Positions 18,678 through 28,852 of a DNA stretch of 64,000 nucleotides are shown here, piece after piece. Within the stretch, counting starts at the first letter, position 1; each line of letters opens with the position of its first letter. Both the position numbers and the translations under genes were made by a program. Below the pieces are notes generated by a model that made no database searches, was not told where the DNA came from, and worked only from the letters and a program-made list of their open reading frames with translations. Origin of the DNA: Bartonella tribocorum CIP 105476 (GTDB lineage: Bacteria; Pseudomonadota; Alphaproteobacteria; Rhizobiales; Rhizobiaceae); contig NC_010161.1 in the NCBI RefSeq assembly GCF_000196435.1, forward strand, positions 1,612,001 to 1,676,000, written 5' to 3'.

Positions 18678-19607
18678 CTAGAATTTATAAGCTATTCCTG
18701 CACGGAAGTCATTCGTCTTATATTTAATTTCAATTTCGTCTTTAAATTTCTTTTTACCAAAATCTGAATAACGATATTCCGCACGTACAACAAGATTATC
18801 TGTCATCGCAAAATCAACACCACCACCAAGAGTATAACCAACCATCGTTTTTGTCACATCCGATGTCTTATTAAAGGATTCATCTCCTGTAATGACTGTC
18901 GACAAAACATCTTGAAATTGTCCATAGGCGATACCACCTGCAATATAAGGCATCACACGATGAGCAGATAACCCTAAACGCACCCGTGTCGCACCCGTCC
19001 ATTTTTGTTTGAATGTATGATTAAAAGTTAAACTATTTTTTTCTTCTTTATTCTCTGGATCAGATCGAGAAAAGCCTCGCCCCTGTAGTTTTACCCTTTT
19101 CAAACTCTTCTCTTCTGTACCTTCAGTTCCTTCAGTGCCTTCAGTGCCCGATCCACCAGGCTCAGTTCCTTCAGTGCCAGACCCACTAGCGCTAGATTCT
19201 TCAGTATGGATGAAAGTTTTTGTATCCTTTTTTTCCGTTAAAAGGATATCCGTATCAAGCCCAACAATCAAATTATTACCAAGATCAAAATTAACACCCG
19301 CATACAAACCACCTACAAACCCAGAAAGCTCAGGCTTATATTGTTTCTCAAGGGGCACCCATGGCTTATTTTTACTCTCCTCATCAGGATAGAGAGGAGT
19401 ATCAACATCACGCGTTGTTCCAGAAATTTTACTTGAAAAGCCACCAATTTGACCTCCAAAATAAAAACCGCTCCAAGAAAAATCTGAAGAAGTAACAACT
19501 TCTGAAACAACATGTACTGGCTCTTCCGGAGCCACCACATCTGCAGCCTGTAGTATAGAAGGTGAAATTAAAGAAAAAACAGATGCTGTTATAAATTTTG
19601 TATTCAT
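18678..19607 (-). CDS. Hbp/Omp25-family outer-membrane beta-barrel protein
   Basis: This 309-residue protein has a signal peptide (1-21), the FSWSGFYFGGQIGG start typical of Omp25/Omp31/hemin-binding proteins, and alternating beta strands. The C-terminal barrel strand NDFRAGIAYKF ends in phenylalanine. Bartonella Hbp proteins (Pap31/HbpA-D) bind hemin and are regulated by iron and heme. An unusual surface-loop stretch at 136-167 is built of Gly-Thr-Glu repeats, and the following basic/acidic stretch is also low in complexity. An earlier ATG at 19622 is in frame, but GGGG before ATG 19607 and the family start support 19607. The A/T-rich 600-base upstream region likely holds its regulatory sites. 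The hemin-binding role is inferred. Confidence 0.8.
   Translation of the reverse strand: MNTKFITASVFSLISPSILQAADVVAPEEPVHVVSEVVTSSDFSWSGFYFGGQIGGFSSKISGTTRDVDTPLYPDEESKNKPWVPLEKQYKPELSGFVGGLYAGVNFDLGNNLIVGLDTDILLTEKKDTKTFIHTEESSASGSGTEGTEPGGSGTEGTEGTEGTEEKSLKRVKLQGRGFSRSDPENKEEKNSLTFNHTFKQKWTGATRVRLGLSAHRVMPYIAGGIAYGQFQDVLSTVITGDESFNKTSDVTKTMVGYTLGGGVDFAMTDNLVVRAEYRYSDFGKKKFKDEIEIKYKTNDFRAGIAYKF
19107..19200 (-). repeat. In-frame 9-bp repeat tract in the porin gene
   Basis: Units of nine bases (GGCACTGAA-like, read on the minus strand) repeat imperfectly and encode Gly-Thr-Glu triplets, once broken by PGGS. The tract is in frame, so slippage would change loop length without stopping the protein. 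Confidence 0.75.
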
Positions 19608-20218
19608 AAAATTATACCCCATTGCTAAATTAAATATAATAAAAAATCACATTTAGAAAAACAAAGTTTTATAAAATACTATGCCGCAAAATATTCTGCA
19701 CTCCTTATATAGATAAATTTAAATATATTTAAAAATCTCTATATAAATATATCATTACATCAAAATTTAAGTTTGGCAAATAAATTTTAATAGATTTCAA
19801 AATATAATAATATAAATACTTAAAAAAATAAATGTTTAATGTAAATAATATATTTTGTTTTTAAATACAACAATATAAAAACATTTTGCATTAAAATTAT
19901 ATTATAAAAATACAAAATAAAATATTTTATGTCTCTTTTAATGAGATAAATGCTTAAAAACAATAAAGTAAATTTTTAAAATTTATAAAAATAATGTAAT
20001 TATTTTGTATAAAATAAATATTTATTAAAATTATTATCAGTATTAATATTCTTATATCAAAAATACATACCATAGATTATCTCTATATATAAAATAATAG
20101 CTATTTTATATTAAAATAATCCATTATTTCCTACCCTTTTCAAAGAGAGAGATTATTAACACAAACAATATCTTTATTCTTCCAAAGTTTGTCTTCAAAC
20201 AAAAATATTTCAATCATT
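19608..20218. other. Extremely AT-rich upstream region of the porin gene
   Basis: About 600 bases consist almost wholly of A/T runs with no open frame. It separates the porin gene from the small exported protein, both on the minus strand, so it is the 5' regulatory region of the porin gene. I cannot identify a defined operator by eye. Confidence 0.55.
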
Positions 20219-20491
20219 TTATTTAAAAATTGCTCTTCCCTTACTAATTTCTATATTATCATCTACTTTTATTGCAAAACGATCTTTATTAGGAAAAGTA
20301 ATAAAGCATCCCTTCATACAAATTGTTATCGTTTGATACGTATTTAAAGAAAATCTTAAAGGTATACTGCCTTCTACAACGATGATAGACTGCATCTTTA
20401 AATCAGTATTCTTCACTGTTGCAGCAAAAGATGTTATGGAAAAAATATTCAACAGAGTAACTGTAATAAAAGCATAAGTATATCTCAACAT
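20219..20491 (-). CDS. Small exported protein coupled to the mscS-like gene
   Basis: This 90-residue protein has a signal peptide (about 1-23, ending SFAA) and a small beta-rich mature part with two cysteines (ICMKGCF), which could form a disulfide in the periplasm. I do not recognise the family. Its ATG lies inside the last codons of the MscS-like gene, giving a 7-base overlap (GAATGTTGA), so translation is probably coupled. The context suggests an accessory periplasmic partner of the channel or simple co-expression. Confidence 0.65.
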   Translation of the reverse strand: MLRYTYAFITVTLLNIFSITSFAATVKNTDLKMQSIIVVEGSIPLRFSLNTYQTITICMKGCFITFPNKDRFAIKVDDNIEISKGRAIFK

Positions 20492-22860
20492 TCTAAGATT
20501 CCTTCCTCAATAAAACGCTTATATAAGACAAATCGAAGGGTGTTGGTTACATGAGAAGATGCGGTAATATTAGGTACATAAATAGCCAAATTAAAGGAAA
20601 AACTCTTGCTATCAAATGCCGTAAAACTCACCTGTGGGATAGGATTTTTTAAAACGCCTTCTGTCGAAGAAGCAATCTCTAACAAAATTTCAACAACATG
20701 CTCTGGAGTAACTTTAGATGATACAGCAACTGGAATATCAATTCGCCCTATTTTATTGCGTCGTGTCCAATTACTAACGTTATTATTAATAAGGCTTGAA
20801 TTGGGAATAATAATCGTTTTACGTTGAATGGTCTCAAGTTCTGTTGCACGCACACTAATACGCTTAACAATCCCCCCTACGGATCCGGATTCTATATAGT
20901 CCCCTATTTTAAATGGTCTTCCAACTAAAATAATAAGTCCAGAGACAAAATTTTGAACAATATTCTGTAAACCAAAACCTATACCAAGTGAAAGTCCCCC
21001 AGCAATAAGAGCAAAATTTCTAAGATCCAAACCTGCCATTGATAATCCTGTCAAAGCAGACACAACAACGCCCCCATAACTTATCACTGTTTTGATAGAA
21101 TTACGGATACCAGAATCGAATTCTCCGTGAGACAACACCACATGATCTAACCAACCAATAAATCGGCGAATAAGGAACCAACAGACACAAAAAGAAATAA
21201 TTCCTGTTAAAAGAGAAATCAAAGAAAGAGTCATATTTCCAATCTGAAAACCGGTCACCGATTGCCAAAAAACTGCTTTTAAATCAGAATAGGAAAATCC
21301 AAACTGTGCAGCAATTGGCATTGCACAAAATACAACAACAAACAAATTGAGAAAAACGCTTACAACAATTCCCAATTGATTCATCGTTTTTTCTTCTAAA
21401 CGAAACCTCTGCATCAAAAAATGACCAACCGCTGTTTTCATAAATTGTCCTTTAGTTCCAATTTCTTGAGCGCTTTTTATGCCTAAATACATGAGAACTA
21501 AGAATGCTCCATTAATCATAATCTGCTGCATAATAAAACGTGCAAGACCAACATAGCCTAAAAAATTCAACACGAAGAGCAGTAATCCCAAGCCAATAAA
21601 AGGAATGCGTATATAAAATGGCCAAAAATATGGTTCTCTTTTCTCTCCTTGAAAAGACTTATGTCTAAACTGCAAAGGGATAAATGCTATTATAAACAGT
21701 AATATTGCGACAAGAAAAACAGTAATAAAACTTTTAGCAATCGTCAAAGATAGAGGCGCTGAAATAATTTGATAAATACTATCAAAAACAGCATCAAATG
21801 CCAAAATACTTCCTAAAGAAGTGAGTAAAATCACCAATTGAGAAGCAGACGATGATGTAATATTGAGAAGACCTACATGGAGCCTATTCGATGATAGAAG
21901 AACAACCGCTAAGCGATTGATTAAAAATACTAAAATAATTTGACACCCTATCGTATCAAAAACAATCATAAGCTTACCCAGATCTAAATTAAGTTTACGA
22001 AACAAAAACAACACAAGATAAACGCAAAGAACACAGATAAGCGAAGGGAGGAAAACTGAAATAAAGGCAATCAATAAGCGTTGTAAATAAGATATTTCCT
22101 CGTTAAACTTAGTAAAATGGCAGTATACATGGACAAGAATCTTACGAGAAAAGTATGAAAGTCCCAAAGTAATCAAAAGTGGAATCAAAAAGCAAAGAAA
22201 AAGATGTAAAGGCTTGAAATAAAAGACAAAATTACACCAAGAGCTCAACAATAAAAGAAAATCTGATGAAGCCTCTTTTGTTTTTTGAACAAGATGTTTA
22301 ATCATCGGGATCGAAAACTCAAGCCTATCGGTCAGTTTGCGTTTAAAAAGCTCACGAGATTGAGAAGTAGAAAGTTCAGCTATTCTATTTGTCGCCAAAA
22401 AAATTGCTTCAAACCGAAGCATAATACGATTAATTTTAGCCTTTTGCTCTATCAAATAAGCATATTCCTTCACTGAACTTTTCAGTTTTTTTACATCATG
22501 ATGAAGCTCGGCTAATTGATCAAGAAGTGAATTAATCTCATTAAGAGGAGAACGCAAAACAAATGCTGCCTCAATAGCACGTTCACTGATATCTTCTGCA
22601 CGTAAGCGCAGTTCTTCCAAAGCACGCTCGTCCTCTGTTTTTTTGTCAAAATCTCTTTTTAAAGCTTCAGTATTTTCTTCAAGATCCTTAATAATAAACT
22701 GTTGTTGTTGAATAATTTCATCAACCGAATAAGAAGCTATGGTCTGTTCGACAATTGTATTTTGTGCCCCCCTATTCCCCCATGCAACAGAATTAAAAAC
22801 AAAGATAATCTCCAAAAGAAGGAAAATTATATGGGTATTTTTTCTACAAAATGAATACAT
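20485..22860 (-). CDS. Large MscS-family mechanosensitive channel
   Basis: This 791-residue inner-membrane protein has an N-terminal signal peptide (about 1-28), then a charged helical periplasmic domain with coiled-coil character (about 40-170). About ten membrane helices follow. The MscS pore helix is the glycine-rich GLSLGIGFGLQNIVQNFVSG (about 620-640), followed by the beta domain (GRPFKIGDYIE, then PNSSLINNNVSNW) and a C-terminal alpha/beta domain. It resembles the larger MscK/YbdG/DUF3772-type relatives that release solutes at hypo-osmotic shock. It starts with ATG at 22860 and overlaps the following small gene. Confidence 0.87.
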   Translation of the reverse strand: MYSFCRKNTHIIFLLLEIIFVFNSVAWGNRGAQNTIVEQTIASYSVDEIIQQQQFIIKDLEENTEALKRDFDKKTEDERALEELRLRAEDISERAIEAAFVLRSPLNEINSLLDQLAELHHDVKKLKSSVKEYAYLIEQKAKINRIMLRFEAIFLATNRIAELSTSQSRELFKRKLTDRLEFSIPMIKHLVQKTKEASSDFLLLLSSWCNFVFYFKPLHLFLCFLIPLLITLGLSYFSRKILVHVYCHFTKFNEEISYLQRLLIAFISVFLPSLICVLCVYLVLFLFRKLNLDLGKLMIVFDTIGCQIILVFLINRLAVVLLSSNRLHVGLLNITSSSASQLVILLTSLGSILAFDAVFDSIYQIISAPLSLTIAKSFITVFLVAILLFIIAFIPLQFRHKSFQGEKREPYFWPFYIRIPFIGLGLLLFVLNFLGYVGLARFIMQQIMINGAFLVLMYLGIKSAQEIGTKGQFMKTAVGHFLMQRFRLEEKTMNQLGIVVSVFLNLFVVVFCAMPIAAQFGFSYSDLKAVFWQSVTGFQIGNMTLSLISLLTGIISFCVCWFLIRRFIGWLDHVVLSHGEFDSGIRNSIKTVISYGGVVVSALTGLSMAGLDLRNFALIAGGLSLGIGFGLQNIVQNFVSGLIILVGRPFKIGDYIESGSVGGIVKRISVRATELETIQRKTIIIPNSSLINNNVSNWTRRNKIGRIDIPVAVSSKVTPEHVVEILLEIASSTEGVLKNPIPQVSFTAFDSKSFSFNLAIYVPNITASSHVTNTLRFVLYKRFIEEGILEC

Positions 22861-23035
22861 ATCTACCTTAGGCGCACAAAAAGGATTTTATATCCCCTTT
22901 TTTAATATAGTATAAGGTAGATAATTTCAACTTTTATAGAATAATCTTATAAAAGCTTTCCCTTATCCTATAATACTGATAAAAGAAAAGGATAATCGTA
23001 AGCTGAACTTAACAGATTAAAGAAGGCACTCTCGC

Positions 23036-23413
23036 ATGCTTTTTTTGTACTTCTATTGCAAAAAAGAAAATTTGCTCCCTTTAACAACTTGGATTTTTTT
23101 GTCCAGTCTGGGTGTGTTTTTAACGAGCACCCTAGAAATGCGTGCTTATTTAATCAAACAATCACACACCAGTAATCTCATTAAAACGAATAAACTTTAT
23201 TCACAAAACAAGTATGACCAGTTGAATGTTACCACAACTGAAAACAAGAAACCTGTAACATTCCATACAGAATCTATTTTTATGAAGATCTTTCAAAAGA
23301 TCCTAACATTGAATCTCTTTTTAATAAAGATTCCAGCTATTGATACACGACTTCGTAATTTTCAAATGCAATATTTTTCAAATAAACGTGCTCCTCCCAA
23401 TGAACAAACCTAA
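23036..23413 (+). CDS. Hypothetical protein with one hydrophobic segment
   Basis: The 125-codon frame has one hydrophobic segment (about 14-30) and a polar, asparagine/threonine-rich remainder. A second weakly hydrophobic stretch lies around 82-98. The ribosome binding site is weak and I know no homologue. It lies 104 bases before secDF on the same strand. The composition could also arise by chance in AT-rich DNA, so I keep confidence low. Confidence 0.35.
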   Translation: MLFLYFYCKKENLLPLTTWIFLSSLGVFLTSTLEMRAYLIKQSHTSNLIKTNKLYSQNKYDQLNVTTTENKKPVTFHTESIFMKIFQKILTLNLFLIKIPAIDTRLRNFQMQYFSNKRAPPNEQT

Positions 23414-23517
23414 TCCTCTTCCTTGAATGATAAAACTGAATTATAAAACGATCATCTTATTTTACTTGTGCTTTTAACTTTGAATAACTGTTAGATTGCC
23501 TATTAGCGGAATATATC

Positions 23518-26031
23518 ATGCGTACACCAGGTTGGTTAACTACCCTTTATTGCTTTATTCTTTTGAGCAGCATTTATGTTGCCTTACCGAATTTATTTTC
23601 ACACGAACAAGTTAAAAATTCAAAATTCTTACCCGACACCCGTGTAGCCCTTGGTCTTGATCTTCAAGGAGGCTCTTCTCTCCTGCTCGAAGTTGATAGC
23701 AAAACGTTAAAACGCGATCAATTACACATCGTTTTAAGCAACGTGCGCAATACATTGCGTGAAAAACAAATCCGTACCTCAAGTGTTCGTATCATTGAAG
23801 ATAGCGTTGTTGTCCTCATTTCTGATGCATCACAAACTGAAAAAGCACGCGCTGCTTTAAAAACATTAATAACCCCCATACACAGTAGCTTTGGTACGAC
23901 AGAACATAACATCACAATTAGTGCTCAAAATGAAACACTGCGCGTCACACTAACGGAGGCAGGTATAAAAGATCGCGTAAGCAACGCTATTGAACAAAGC
24001 TTAGAAATCATCCGTCGCCGTATCGATCAAGTTGGTGTTTCAGAACCAGCGATCCAAAAAGTTGGAAATGATCGTATTATGGTCCAATTGCCTGGCTTAC
24101 AAGATCCAAAACAACTGCGAGATCTTTTAGGTACAACCGCTAAGATGAGTTTTCATCTTGTTCCTTCTAATGTGGATCCCAATAATCCCCCTATAGGTGT
24201 CTCCATTCTTCCTGGATATACGGATGAAACACAACGTTATGCAATTTATGATCAAATTGCCTTAGATGGAAATGTCCTTAAAGACGCCCGTGCTGGTTTC
24301 GACCCGCAAATTCCAGGACGTTCTATTATTTCATTTACGCTAGATTCGGCTGGTGCAAAAATATTTGCCGATATAACACGACAAAATATTAACCGTCCTT
24401 TTGCTATTGTTCTGGATAATAAGGTTTTAACAGCGCCTACCATCAATAGTGTCATTCCCAATGGACAAGGTCAAATTACCGGAAACTTTGATGCCAAAGA
24501 AGCCTCAACTCTGGCTGCTCTGCTCCGTGCTGGTTCCCTTCCCGCCCCACTCACGGTCATTGAAGAGAGAACGGTAGGTCCAAATCTTGGAGCTGATGCC
24601 ATCCAAATGGGACTCTACACAGGCATAATCGGCTTTATGCTTGTTGCAATTTTTATTTTTCTTCTCTACCGGATTTGGGGATTGATTGCCAATATAGCAC
24701 TAGCGCTCCACACGATTTTAACATTTGCCGCCCTCAGTCTCCTCGGTGCGACGCTAACCCTGCCTGGTATTGCTGGTATTATCTTAGGCATCGGTATTGC
24801 CGTTGATGCGAATATTCTCATCAATGAACGTATCCGTGAAGAAAGTCGAAAAGGTGTGAGTGCTTTTGCAGCTCTAGATCGTGGTTTTAAACAGGCTTTT
24901 GCAACCATTGTTGATGCAAATGTTACAGCAATTATAGCAACTGTTTTACTATTTTGGTTTGGCACCGGTCCCGTTCGTGGTTTTGCCGTCACAATGTTGC
25001 TTGGTATTATCATCTCTATGTTCACCAATATCACCATTGTACGCATCATCATGATTTGGATTGTTCGTAAATGGAAAATCAAAAATTTGCATATTCACTC
25101 TGCTTTCAGCATTATCCCTCAAAATACAACTTTCCATTTTATGAAAGCGCGATTCATTGGTATTGGTGTCTCAATTATTTTATCAATCGCTTCAGTTTTT
25201 CTCTTTTTTAAGCCTGGCTTGAATTTCGGAATTGATTTTATTGGCGGCAGCCAAATGAGTATTACCACAAAAGTACCAGCAGACCTAGCAACCCTGCGTT
25301 CCAAGCTTTCTGTCCTTAATATTGGTGAAATTACCCTGCAAAATATCGATAACGAAAACACCGTACTCATTCGCATGCAGAAACAAAGTGGGAGCGAAGC
25401 ACAACAAACCATTGCCATTGATAAAGTCAAAACAGCTGTACAAAATATCTATCCCGATACTACATTTGATCAAATAGAAGTTGTTGGCCCCAAAATTTCA
25501 GGCGAACTTGCCACAGCGGCCTTTACGGCTGTTATTCTTGCCGCTATTGCTATGACTCTCTATATATGGTTACGCTTCGAGTGGTTCTTTGCCATTGGAG
25601 CCATTGTCACACTCATTCTAGACACCACAAAAATGATTGGCTTTTTTGCTTTATTTCAATTTGATTTTAATTTAACAGCCATCGCTGCGCTCTTAACAAT
25701 TGTTGGATATTCTATAAATGATAAGGTTGTCGTCTATGATAGAATGCGCGAAAATATGCGCCTTTATAAAAAAATGCCGTTGCGTGAGCTGATTGATCTG
25801 TCAATTAACCAGGTTCTTGTCCGTTGCTTTTTTACATCAGCCACAACAATTCTTGCTATGCTTCCCATGGCGATCTGGGGTGGAAGTGCTGTTCATAATT
25901 TTGCATTGCCTATGGTCTTTGGGATTATTATTGCAACATCATCCTCTATCTTTATCGCTGCACCTATTTTACTCCTGCTCGGAAATTGGTGGCGTGAACG
26001 CAGTAATCGTGTAAATACTAAAGCGAAATGA
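23518..26031 (+). CDS. secDF: Fused protein translocase subunit SecDF
   Basis: The 837-residue protein joins SecD and SecF, which use the proton gradient to help SecYEG export proteins. The SecD half has LGLDLQGGSSLLLEVD at about 41-56, a large periplasmic P1 domain, and TM4 with GIAGIILGIGIAVDANILI. The SecF half begins near residue 550 with the FGIDFIGGSQMSI signature and has VVGPKISGEL and the GYSINDKVVVYDRMRE segment. Twelve membrane helices are expected. The fusion is known in several bacteria, whereas E. coli has two genes. The ATG at 23518 leads straight into the first membrane helix. Confidence 0.94.
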   Translation: MRTPGWLTTLYCFILLSSIYVALPNLFSHEQVKNSKFLPDTRVALGLDLQGGSSLLLEVDSKTLKRDQLHIVLSNVRNTLREKQIRTSSVRIIEDSVVVLISDASQTEKARAALKTLITPIHSSFGTTEHNITISAQNETLRVTLTEAGIKDRVSNAIEQSLEIIRRRIDQVGVSEPAIQKVGNDRIMVQLPGLQDPKQLRDLLGTTAKMSFHLVPSNVDPNNPPIGVSILPGYTDETQRYAIYDQIALDGNVLKDARAGFDPQIPGRSIISFTLDSAGAKIFADITRQNINRPFAIVLDNKVLTAPTINSVIPNGQGQITGNFDAKEASTLAALLRAGSLPAPLTVIEERTVGPNLGADAIQMGLYTGIIGFMLVAIFIFLLYRIWGLIANIALALHTILTFAALSLLGATLTLPGIAGIILGIGIAVDANILINERIREESRKGVSAFAALDRGFKQAFATIVDANVTAIIATVLLFWFGTGPVRGFAVTMLLGIIISMFTNITIVRIIMIWIVRKWKIKNLHIHSAFSIIPQNTTFHFMKARFIGIGVSIILSIASVFLFFKPGLNFGIDFIGGSQMSITTKVPADLATLRSKLSVLNIGEITLQNIDNENTVLIRMQKQSGSEAQQTIAIDKVKTAVQNIYPDTTFDQIEVVGPKISGELATAAFTAVILAAIAMTLYIWLRFEWFFAIGAIVTLILDTTKMIGFFALFQFDFNLTAIAALLTIVGYSINDKVVVYDRMRENMRLYKKMPLRELIDLSINQVLVRCFFTSATTILAMLPMAIWGGSAVHNFALPMVFGIIIATSSSIFIAAPILLLLGNWWRERSNRVNTKAK

Positions 26032-26131
26032 AAATGTCCTTTAATTCATATGATACATCATTCCTCCCATCTCAAAGAAATAAGAGATATCTTCATTCCT
26101 TCGCTTTTTAATCAAGAATAGAAAATAATCC

Positions 26132-27874
26132 ATGCTCCACGACACACCACTTATCACAACCATTGTTGCCGGTTTATGTTTAGCATTTCTTTTGGGAATG
26201 ATTGCTAGCCGTTTGCGGATTTCACCCCTTGTGGGCTACTTGTTAGCTGGCGTTATCGTGGGGCCCAATACAGGCGGATTTAAAATAGATTCCGTTATTA
26301 TCAACCAACTCGCTGAAATTGGTATTATTTTGCTCATGTTTGGGGTTGGATTACACTTTTCATTAAAAGACCTTTTATCTGTCAAAGCGATTGCTGTCCC
26401 CGCTGCTATTGCGCAGATGGCATTTTCTACTCTTCTAGGCTTATGCCTTGGTCTGATTATGGGATGGAGCCTTAGCGGAAGTTTGATCTTCGGTCTTGCT
26501 TTATCCATAGCAAGTACTGTTATCCTGTTACGTGCCTTGCAAGAACGTCATCTTATTGAAACAGAAAAAGGGCGCATTGCCGTTGGATGGTTGATTATTG
26601 AAGATTTAGCAATGGTCCTTATCCTTGTTCTCATCCCATCCTTAGCAAGCACCCTTAACAGTACCAATAAAGAAACATTGGATCCTCTCGTTCAATGGTT
26701 GGATTTAAGTATTTGGGGTGTTTTTGGTCTCACCATCTTGAAAGTAATTATATTTATCGCACTGATGCTCGTCATTGGACGACGCGTTATCCCATGGCTT
26801 TTAAAAATGAGCGCACACTCGGGATCACGTGAATTATTCCGTCTTAGCGTCTTTGCTATTGCCCTAGGCGTAGCTTTCGGAGCTGCTCATTTATTTGGTG
26901 TTTCTCTTTCTCTTGGTGCTTTTTTTGCCGGTATGGTCATGAGCGAATCTGAATTAAGTCATCGTGCCGCTGAAGAATCCTTACCCCTGCGTGATGCTTT
27001 TTCTGTTCTCTTTTTTGTTTCTGTAGGCATGTTATTTGACCCAGAAAAACTCTTGACTCATTTTTTTCCTCTCTTAGCAACCTTATTCATTATCGTCATT
27101 GGAAAATCTGCTGTTGCTTTTTTCATCGTTAAAGCTTTTCGCTATTCGAATGCAACGGCTTTGACGATTGCTGCAAGTCTTGCCCAAATCGGAGAATTTT
27201 CCTTTATCCTTGCTGGTTTAAGTCTAAGCTTAGGACTTTTAAACAATGACGCTCATGATTTAATTCTTGGAGGAGCAATTTTTTCTATTTTGCTCAATCC
27301 TCTTGTTTTCATTGCCTGTAATAAAATTAAAAAGCGTTTAGAAAAGTTTTCTGCCTCTTCACAAAATACCCAAACAATCATTGATATTGATCCACAAGAT
27401 CCAGATCAAGATTTTTTACCAATGACCTTAAAAAACAACCATATCGTCATTATTGGCTATGGTCGTATCGGTAAGTGTATTGCATTATCTTTAATAAATA
27501 GAGATAAACCTATCGTAATTGTAGAAGAATCAAAACGCCTTTCTGATAAAGCAATTTCAGACGGCTTTGAAGCTATTTGCGGTAATATCATTCAACAAGA
27601 AATCATGAACGCAGCCAATATAAATAATGCACATAAAGTTGTTATTACAATGCGAAGTACCATTGAAGTAGGAGAATGTATTGTGAATATACGTGATATG
27701 AAGAAGGATATCCCAATAATCACTCATGCATTATCGGACACAGAAACAGCTTATCTCGTTGATTTAGGTGCTGATGTTGTAGTAACGGATGATGAAGAAA
27801 TTGCCAATGGCATCATAAAGCATATAACAGAACCAAAATCTGTAAAGAATATGCATAATCATAAAAATTTATAG
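26132..27874 (+). CDS. CPA2-family cation/proton antiporter with RCK domain (Kef/YbaL type)
   Basis: This 580-residue inner-membrane protein has about 12 helices of the Na+/H+ exchanger fold over residues 1-400. A linker and a cytoplasmic TrkA-N (RCK) domain follow, with the NAD-binding fingerprint VIIGYGRIGK at about 437-446. Such proteins exchange K+ or Na+ for protons and are gated by nucleotides. Length and the absence of a separate TrkA-C domain fit YbaL-like members. It starts 100 bases after secDF and is followed at 24 bases by the YbhN-like gene, so the two may be co-transcribed. Confidence 0.87.
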   Translation: MLHDTPLITTIVAGLCLAFLLGMIASRLRISPLVGYLLAGVIVGPNTGGFKIDSVIINQLAEIGIILLMFGVGLHFSLKDLLSVKAIAVPAAIAQMAFSTLLGLCLGLIMGWSLSGSLIFGLALSIASTVILLRALQERHLIETEKGRIAVGWLIIEDLAMVLILVLIPSLASTLNSTNKETLDPLVQWLDLSIWGVFGLTILKVIIFIALMLVIGRRVIPWLLKMSAHSGSRELFRLSVFAIALGVAFGAAHLFGVSLSLGAFFAGMVMSESELSHRAAEESLPLRDAFSVLFFVSVGMLFDPEKLLTHFFPLLATLFIIVIGKSAVAFFIVKAFRYSNATALTIAASLAQIGEFSFILAGLSLSLGLLNNDAHDLILGGAIFSILLNPLVFIACNKIKKRLEKFSASSQNTQTIIDIDPQDPDQDFLPMTLKNNHIVIIGYGRIGKCIALSLINRDKPIVIVEESKRLSDKAISDGFEAICGNIIQQEIMNAANINNAHKVVITMRSTIEVGECIVNIRDMKKDIPIITHALSDTETAYLVDLGADVVVTDDEEIANGIIKHITEPKSVKNMHNHKNL

Positions 27875-27898
27875 AAAACATAAAATGGATAAAGAAGC

Positions 27899-28852
27899 GT
27901 GAAAATAAAGCAATTTATATGGCCCTTAATTGGTATCTTAGCAATGCTGATATCTATTCGGATTCTTTATATAAAGCTCTCTGCCATTTCGTTTGGAGAC
28001 GTATTGGAACGTTTGAGCGATTTAAATGCACAGCACTGGTTATTAGCCTGTCTATGTTCTCTCCTTGCTTATGCTGCTCTTGCTGGATATGATCGCATTG
28101 CCTTGCAACATCTAGGCCATAAAATTTCTTGGATTTTTATCGCTATCTGTTCATTTACAACTTATGCTCTTTCACACAATATCGGCGCTTCTGTTTTTTC
28201 TGGTGCCATTGTGCGCTATCGCGCTTATAAAATGAAAGGATTAAATGGAACAGAAATCGCCATATTAGTAGGTTTTTGCTCTTTTACTTTTATAATTGGC
28301 ACAATCTTACTGTTGGGGATCGTTTTGGTTCTGCAACCCGAAATTATCACCCTCATTCATGAAGGACTTCCTGAATGGCTTGGAACAACAGTTGGAGCAG
28401 TTTTACTCAGTTGCGTAGCACTTTATACGTTTGGGAGCTGGCTTCAATTGAACCCCTTACGCTTGGGCAAGAAAATTCAGCTTTCCTATCCACGGCTAAA
28501 AATTGTTATTCAACAGCTCCTCATTAGCCCCCTAGAGCTTTTAGGAGCAGCAGGAATTATCTATGCTGTTCTCCCCTACAATGCAGATATTCATTTTATT
28601 TCTGTTCTTGGTGTTTTCCTAGCATCTTTTACGCTAACGCTTCTCTCCAATGCTCCAGCAGGCGGCGTAGGCGTTCTTGAAGCGCTCTTCATAACAGGTA
28701 TGCCCAATGTAAATCCAACGGATGTTATCGCAGCACTTATTGTCTTTAGAATACTTTATTTGATCATACCATTCATCATTTCATTATTTGTGGTCGCCAT
28801 TTTTGAAGCGCAACAATATTGGAAAAAAGCCCCAAAAACACCACCTAAATAA
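27899..28852 (+). CDS. YbhN/UPF0104-type integral membrane protein
   Basis: The 317-residue protein has about eight hydrophobic segments. It also has the typical features of the lysylphosphatidylglycerol synthase transmembrane family (PF03706): the HNIGASVFSGAIVRYRAY block near 98-115 and the NAPAGGVGVLEALF block near 251-264. The MprF-type soluble synthase domain is absent, so a flippase-like or other lipid role is more likely than Lys-PG synthesis. The start is GTG with AAAGAAG upstream; the nearby ATG at 27884 reaches a stop after five codons. Function is unknown for this subgroup. Confidence 0.82.
   Translation: MKIKQFIWPLIGILAMLISIRILYIKLSAISFGDVLERLSDLNAQHWLLACLCSLLAYAALAGYDRIALQHLGHKISWIFIAICSFTTYALSHNIGASVFSGAIVRYRAYKMKGLNGTEIAILVGFCSFTFIIGTILLLGIVLVLQPEIITLIHEGLPEWLGTTVGAVLLSCVALYTFGSWLQLNPLRLGKKIQLSYPRLKIVIQQLLISPLELLGAAGIIYAVLPYNADIHFISVLGVFLASFTLTLLSNAPAGGVGVLEALFITGMPNVNPTDVIAALIVFRILYLIIPFIISLFVVAIFEAQQYWKKAPKTPPK

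Noticed and set aside
24666..25082. 138-codon minus-strand frame inside secDF
   Set aside because: It lies wholly antisense to a clear SecDF membrane region and reads like a codon shadow.
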